From NCBI GenBank assembly GCA_905373625.1, contig CAJPTS010000050.1:1-9534 (forward strand): a stretch of DNA of 9,534 nt, given 5' to 3'. The first letter of the stretch is position 1, and the number at the start of each line of letters is the position of its first letter. This stretch comes from Bacteroidia bacterium. GTDB lineage: Bacteria; Bacteroidota; Bacteroidia; Bacteroidales; CAJPTX01. Positions 5,909-9,534 of the stretch are shown piece by piece. Under the pieces are notes generated by a model. It was not told where the DNA came from and searched no databases. It saw only the letters and a list, made by a program, of their open reading frames with translations. A program made the translations under genes and the position numbers.

Positions 5909-6097
5909 CTTACTGCTATTTTATGCACAATATGGGAGTCTAAAACTCACTTTCTGTTGAAGTGGCAACGCCTGTCGTGGCTTATTACGGAAGTACAATT
6001 TTGCCGTACGGAGAAAAAAGGGTATTTTTGGTCTCAGGAAAGCTGCGCATTGCGCTTTCTTGTGCTGGCGACAAAAAACATAAAGTAAACTGCGAGG

Positions 6098-6799
6098 ATG
6101 GAAGTAAAGAAAGACAAGAAATCCAATTTGCAATACTACAAAGCGATATTCTTCCTAGGAGGTTTGAATATTGCGCTGCTAGTCTGCTTGGTGTTAATCA
6201 ACTGGCAGAGTAGGTATGAATACAACACGTCAATCACGAATGACTCGGGACCTCTTGTAGAACAAGAGGAGATCCCGATGACACAACAGGAGGAACAAAA
6301 GCCCGAGATGGCGCCACCAGAAGCGCCTAAGATCATCTCACGTATCAATCTTGTAGAACGCGAAGTAAACTTAGATGCGGACTTTGATCCCTTTAATACA
6401 GAGCTGAACGAAGGGACTGCTGTAGACCCTTATGAGTATACAGAGACGGTACAAGAGGAACAAGAAGTGGAAGAAGAGGAAGTCTTCTATTTCGTAGAAG
6501 AGATGCCGAGCTTCCGCGGTGGTGGTCTGGAAGCTTTTCGTCAGTATGTGAAAGAGAATACTCGTTACCCTGAGGCGGCTGCCGAGGTCGGGATTCAGGG
6601 GAAGGTGCAAGTAGCATTTGTAGTAGAACCCGACGGATCTGTAGGGAAGGTGCGGGTGGTACGTAGTGTAGACCCTATCTTGGATAAAGAGGCAGTGCGG
6701 GTGGTAAAATCCAGTCCGAAATGGACGCCTGGGAAACAACGCGGGAAGCCCGCACGTGTAGGATACACAATCCCCGTAGTCTTTTTCCTACAAAGCTAG
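6098..6799 (+). CDS. TonB family energy-transducing protein
   Basis: TonB proteins span the periplasm and pass proton-motive-force energy from an ExbB/ExbD motor to outer-membrane receptors. This 233-residue protein has a basic cytoplasmic N-terminus (MEVKKDKKSN), one membrane anchor (about 16-36), a linker (about 37-130) and a C-terminal TonB domain (about 145-232). Domain features are VEEMPSFRGG (133-142), YPEAA (157-161), GIQGKVQVAFVVEPDGSVGKV, WTPGKQRGKP (209-218) and the final strand YTIPVVFF. The linker is unusually acidic, with Glu-rich runs at 54-70 and 119-135, and short of the X-Pro repeats of classical TonB. The ATG at 6098 is preceded by a weak GAGG. It stands alone, without exbB or exbD, and has its own terminator. 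The receptor served is unknown. Confidence 0.9.
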   Translation: MEVKKDKKSNLQYYKAIFFLGGLNIALLVCLVLINWQSRYEYNTSITNDSGPLVEQEEIPMTQQEEQKPEMAPPEAPKIISRINLVEREVNLDADFDPFNTELNEGTAVDPYEYTETVQEEQEVEEEEVFYFVEEMPSFRGGGLEAFRQYVKENTRYPEAAAEVGIQGKVQVAFVVEPDGSVGKVRVVRSVDPILDKEAVRVVKSSPKWTPGKQRGKPARVGYTIPVVFFLQS

Positions 6800-6836
6800 T
6801 TTGTCGTTTTTTTTCGTATTTTCATATCATAATTGA

Positions 6837-6870
6837 CGTTCCGCTCTCGCGTAGGGTGGGACGGTTTTTT
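6837..6870 (+). terminator. Rho-independent terminator after tonB
   Basis: CGTTCCGCTC (6837-6846) can pair with GGGTGGGACG (6854-6863) over ten positions, including three G-T wobbles, around a 7-base loop. A run of six T (6865-6870) follows after one G. It lies 37 bases after the tonB stop and ends only 17 bases before the hflX ATG. Confidence 0.7.
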
Positions 6871-6887
6871 GCTTCCAACTTTTCCTA

Positions 6888-8039
6888 ATGATAGAAATAC
6901 AGAATAAGCCACTCGAGCGATGTGTTGTAGTCGCACTGCGGTTAGGCGACCAGACCATTACTCAAGTACAAGAATACTTAGACGAGCTCTCCTTTTTAGT
7001 GGAGACGGCTGGCGGTGTCGTGATAAAACGTTTCGTGCAGCACGCAGCAGAGATAAACCCGAAAAGCTACATAGGACGCGGCAAAGCGGCTGAAATTGCA
7101 GAATATATCGTTGCTAATGAAATAGATCTCGTGGTCTTCGATGACGAGCTCAAAGCTACGCAGCAGCGCAATCTGGAAGCCGAGTTCAAAGTGCGCGTAA
7201 TGGATCGGACAGGGCTTATTCTTGATATTTTTGCAGCACATGCACGGACGGCGCACTCACGTTTACAAGTAGAGTTAGCACAGTATGAATACCTTTTGCC
7301 ACGTCTGGCAGGCATGTGGACACACTTGGAGAGACAACGAGGCGGGATCGGGATGCGCGGTCCAGGTGAGCGAGAGATAGAGACCGACCGACGTGTTATT
7401 CACAATCGCATCGCAAAATTAAAGAAGGAGCTCGCCGAGGTCGACGCACAATTCCGCGTGCAGCGCAAGAATCGCTATAATTGTCTGCGCGTTTCATTGG
7501 TAGGGTACACCAACGTAGGGAAGTCTACCATCATGAATTACCTTTCGGGAAGCGACGTATTAGCCGAGAACAAGCTATTTGCGACACTAGATACAACCGT
7601 ACGACGCATCGCAGCTGAGGGGACGCGTTTCTTACTCTCAGACACGGTGGGCTTTATACGCAAACTGCCCACGCAGCTTGTGGAATCCTTCAAATCAACG
7701 CTGGATGAGGTACGCGAGGCAGATCTATTACTACACGTTGTAGATGTATCACATCCCTCTTTTCTCGAGCAGATGTCGTCCGTTCAGAATATTTTGGTGG
7801 AGATCGGTGCAGGCGATAAGGAGCAAATCGTCATCTTCAATAAGATTGACCAGTATCGGAATCCAGAGCGTGATCCTTATGACATTAGCGAGGGCGCTGA
7901 CACGCAGCGAACATTGGATGAATTGCAACAAATGTGGTTTGCTAAGGAGGATAACCGTTGCATTTTTGTATCGGCTGCTTTAGGGATCAATATGAACGCC
8001 TTACGTGAAATGCTTTTTAAGCGCTGTGCCGTTCATTGA
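6888..8039 (+). CDS. hflX: Ribosome-associated GTPase HflX
   Basis: HflX is a conserved GTPase that binds the 50S subunit and, in studied species, splits stalled or stressed ribosomes. The 383-residue protein has the N-terminal HflX domain (about 20-110, with GRGKAAEI and VFDDEL), the linker RGGIGMRGPGEREIETDRR (151-169), then the G domain. G1 is GYTNVGKST (206-214), G2 lies around TLDTTVR (233-239), G3 is DTVGF (252-256), G4 is NKID (318-321) and G5 is SAA (362-364). The length is somewhat under E. coli HflX (426), mainly from a short C-terminal tail. No Shine-Dalgarno precedes the ATG at 6888, but the next residues fit the family start. It sits between two terminators, so it is probably transcribed alone or by read-through from tonB. 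Confidence 0.95.
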   Translation: MIEIQNKPLERCVVVALRLGDQTITQVQEYLDELSFLVETAGGVVIKRFVQHAAEINPKSYIGRGKAAEIAEYIVANEIDLVVFDDELKATQQRNLEAEFKVRVMDRTGLILDIFAAHARTAHSRLQVELAQYEYLLPRLAGMWTHLERQRGGIGMRGPGEREIETDRRVIHNRIAKLKKELAEVDAQFRVQRKNRYNCLRVSLVGYTNVGKSTIMNYLSGSDVLAENKLFATLDTTVRRIAAEGTRFLLSDTVGFIRKLPTQLVESFKSTLDEVREADLLLHVVDVSHPSFLEQMSSVQNILVEIGAGDKEQIVIFNKIDQYRNPERDPYDISEGADTQRTLDELQQMWFAKEDNRCIFVSAALGINMNALREMLFKRCAVH

Positions 8040-8085
8040 AAAAACACCTGCACAAGGCGCGTTTAATAACGTGTATAGCAATAAG

Positions 8086-8126
8086 AGGTATGCAAAACGA
8101 CCGAAATCGCTCTGCATACCTTTTTT
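8086..8126 (+). terminator. Terminator between convergent hflX and pepD
   Basis: AGGTATGCA (8086-8094) and TGCATACCT (8113-8121) form a perfect 9-pair stem with an 18-base loop, followed by a T run through 8126. It begins 46 bases after the hflX stop and ends 3 bases before the pepD stop codon, which reads in from the other side. On the - strand the tail (CTTATTGC) is only mildly T-rich, so its action on pepD is less certain. Confidence 0.8.
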
Positions 8127-8129
8127 GTT

Positions 8130-9533
8130 TTAGCGTGCGTCCTGCTTCGGCGCGTTACGCAATATTTCAAGCAGCAAGTCCCAGAATTTTTTGGTCGTTG
8201 GGATATTTAGACGCTCATCGGGCGAGTGTACCCCTCGTATAGTTGGTCCGAAAGAGACCATGTCTAATGACGGATATTTCTCTAAGAAAAGCCCACACTC
8301 CAACCCAGCATGAATGGCACGCACTACGGGCTTTTTTCCAAACAGATCAGTATATGCCTTTTCTGCGACACGCAAGATGGTCGAGTTTGTGTTGGGAGCC
8401 CAACCTGGGTAACCATCAGAATGGGCTAACGAACAGCCCGCTAGCAGCAACGCGCTCTCTACCGCCATAGCAATATATTGTTTTGCCGAGTCCACGGAGC
8501 TACGCTGACTCGTTGCGATCTCAATATATTTTCCGTCCTCCGAACGTTTTACAGAGGCGAGGTTCGTCGAAGTTTCTACAAGTCCAGGAATCTCGCGGCT
8601 CATTTCAATCACGCCATGATGCATAGTGTAGAGCAAATGTAAAAGGCGTAATTTGTCAGTATTAACCATGATGGGCATCGGGTCAGCTGGGGTAATAGAG
8701 AAGTTGATGTTGGGTTCGGTAACGTGGTACTCTTTCTTCAATTCGGCACTAAAATCGGCAACAAACGCTTCCATCTTTGCAATAGAGTCGTCGGGGAGTG
8801 CTACGATGGCATATGCCTCACGCGGGATTGCGTTGCGTAAGTTTCCACCTTCTAAGAGAGCCAACGCTAGTGGCACTTCGCGTTCTAGGTGCATGAGCGT
8901 ACGAACCAACAGTTTGATAGAGTTTGCTAAGCCCTTATTTATATCATCGCCCGAGTGACCCCCTGTAAGCCCCGAAACTGCTATCGTGTAAAATTTACTT
9001 CCCGCCTCGGCTTCAGTTGTCCGAAAGATGAAACGCCCCAGAGTATCCAAACCACCAGCACAACCGATGAACAACTCGCCCTCGTCCTCCGAATCCAGAT
9101 TCAACAAGATATCACTCTGAAAGAAGCCCGCCTCCAGTGCAAAAGCACCTGTTAACCCCGTCTCTTCGTCTACCGTAAAAAGGCATTCTACAGGACCATG
9201 CTGCACGGTAGGATCTGTTAACACTGCCAACTGTGCCGCGCACCCGATCCCATCATCCGCACCTAGTGTAGTGCCTTTTGCGCGCACCCAATCACCGTCA
9301 ATGTATGGAATTATCGGGTCGCGCATAAAATCATGCGTAGTATCGGAGTTTTTTTCGCACACCATATCCATGTGGCTTTGAAGCACAATAGAGCGCCGAT
9401 CTTCCATGCCCAGAGTGGCAGGCTTACGCATAAGCACATTACCCACGGCATCGCGATGCGTTTCTATGCCATGGCGTTCGCCAAAAGCTTGTAGATAGGC
9501 ACTTATCTGCTCCTCGTGCTTAGAGGGGCGAGG
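8130..9533 (-). CDS. pepD: Aminoacyl-histidine dipeptidase / cytosol non-specific dipeptidase (5' end outside window)
   Basis: PepD is a cytoplasmic M20-family zinc dipeptidase that hydrolyses Xaa-His and many other dipeptides. The frame is open to the right edge, giving 467 visible residues of an expected 485 or so. A GTG at 9446-9444 could be mistaken for a start, but the 29 codons before it encode the typical PRPSKHEEQISAYLQAFGE lead-in, so the gene begins beyond the window. Metal-site and catalytic motifs are HMDMVCEKN (from 9374), GADDGIG (from 9263) and VDEETGLTGA (from 9176). They are followed by LNLDSEDEGELFIGCAGG, SGLTGGHSGDD (the dimerisation-domain region), HAGLECGLF and GVHSPDERLNI near the end. 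All match intact PepD. It fits the peptide-using metabolism common in Bacteroidales. Confidence 0.94.
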   Translation of the reverse strand, partial: PRPSKHEEQISAYLQAFGERHGIETHRDAVGNVLMRKPATLGMEDRRSIVLQSHMDMVCEKNSDTTHDFMRDPIIPYIDGDWVRAKGTTLGADDGIGCAAQLAVLTDPTVQHGPVECLFTVDEETGLTGAFALEAGFFQSDILLNLDSEDEGELFIGCAGGLDTLGRFIFRTTEAEAGSKFYTIAVSGLTGGHSGDDINKGLANSIKLLVRTLMHLEREVPLALALLEGGNLRNAIPREAYAIVALPDDSIAKMEAFVADFSAELKKEYHVTEPNINFSITPADPMPIMVNTDKLRLLHLLYTMHHGVIEMSREIPGLVETSTNLASVKRSEDGKYIEIATSQRSSVDSAKQYIAMAVESALLLAGCSLAHSDGYPGWAPNTNSTILRVAEKAYTDLFGKKPVVRAIHAGLECGLFLEKYPSLDMVSFGPTIRGVHSPDERLNIPTTKKFWDLLLEILRNAPKQDAR

Positions 9534-9534
9534 G

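Larger units (their letters stand above)
5795..6097. other. Divergent intergenic region between metK and tonB
   Basis: This 303-base gap separates divergently transcribed metK and tonB. It holds a good -7 box for metK at 5824-5831, a + strand -7 box match at 5901-5908, an 8-base palindrome CCGTACGG at 6004-6011, and a small hairpin at 6036-6061 (GAAAGC at 6038-6043 with GCTTTC at 6054-6059, extendable by one G-T and one A-T pair). I find no convincing gene: open frames here lack homology, start-site support or typical composition. The right part is probably the tonB leader. Confidence 0.5.

Noticed and set aside
5816..6088. + strand open frame of 90 codons in the metK-tonB gap
   Set aside because: Its start lies in the metK leader and covers the metK -7 box, and its composition is that of AT-rich noncoding DNA with no similarity to known proteins.
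5962..6213. + strand open frame (GTG start) upstream of and overlapping tonB
   Set aside because: It overlaps the well-supported tonB start in another frame, has no recognisable domain and no ribosome binding site. The leader of tonB explains the region better.

Overview
The window looks like a chromosomal segment of a Bacteroidales bacterium, plausibly near Porphyromonas. The reasons are two tandem DUF4491 proteins (a family I know from Bacteroidetes), a Bacteroidetes-style TonB with the EMPSF lead-in to its C-terminal domain, an mtnN-luxS gene order like that known from Porphyromonas gingivalis, mostly weak Shine-Dalgarno sites, and matches to the Bacteroidetes -7 promoter box TAnnTTTG. The genus is an inference from these family resemblances. 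I see no mobile element, CRISPR array, rRNA or tRNA.

Layout from left to right. The 3' end of a lysO-type lysine exporter gene (2-427, +) is followed by a 351-base gap with imperfect direct and inverted repeats built on GGTACGA. Next is a tight + strand operon (779-2980): two paralogous DUF4491 membrane proteins, mtnN, luxS, and a small exported ABM-domain protein whose reading frame breaks near its end. A strong hairpin terminator (3211-3248) separates this operon from a convergent - strand pair, metK (upstream) and arcA (downstream). A 303-base divergent intergenic region follows, then tonB (+) with its own terminator, hflX (+) with a terminator, and a convergent - strand pepD that runs off the right edge.

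Functionally, the centre of the window is S-adenosylmethionine metabolism. MetK makes SAM, MtnN cleaves the SAH and MTA left after SAM use, and LuxS splits S-ribosylhomocysteine into homocysteine and the AI-2 precursor DPD. These genes lie in two facing operons. The DUF4491 pair and the exported ABM protein (the fold family of the AI-2 processing enzyme LsrG) share the mtnN-luxS transcript, so they are candidates for a role linked to that pathway, but this is only an inference from position. Arginine deiminase and PepD fit an amino-acid and peptide-using metabolism, and TonB powers outer-membrane uptake.

Most of the window is ordinary core genome. The observations most worth a second look are the frame-disrupted ABM gene, the DUF4491 pair coupled to mtnN-luxS, and the repeat-rich gap at 428-778.
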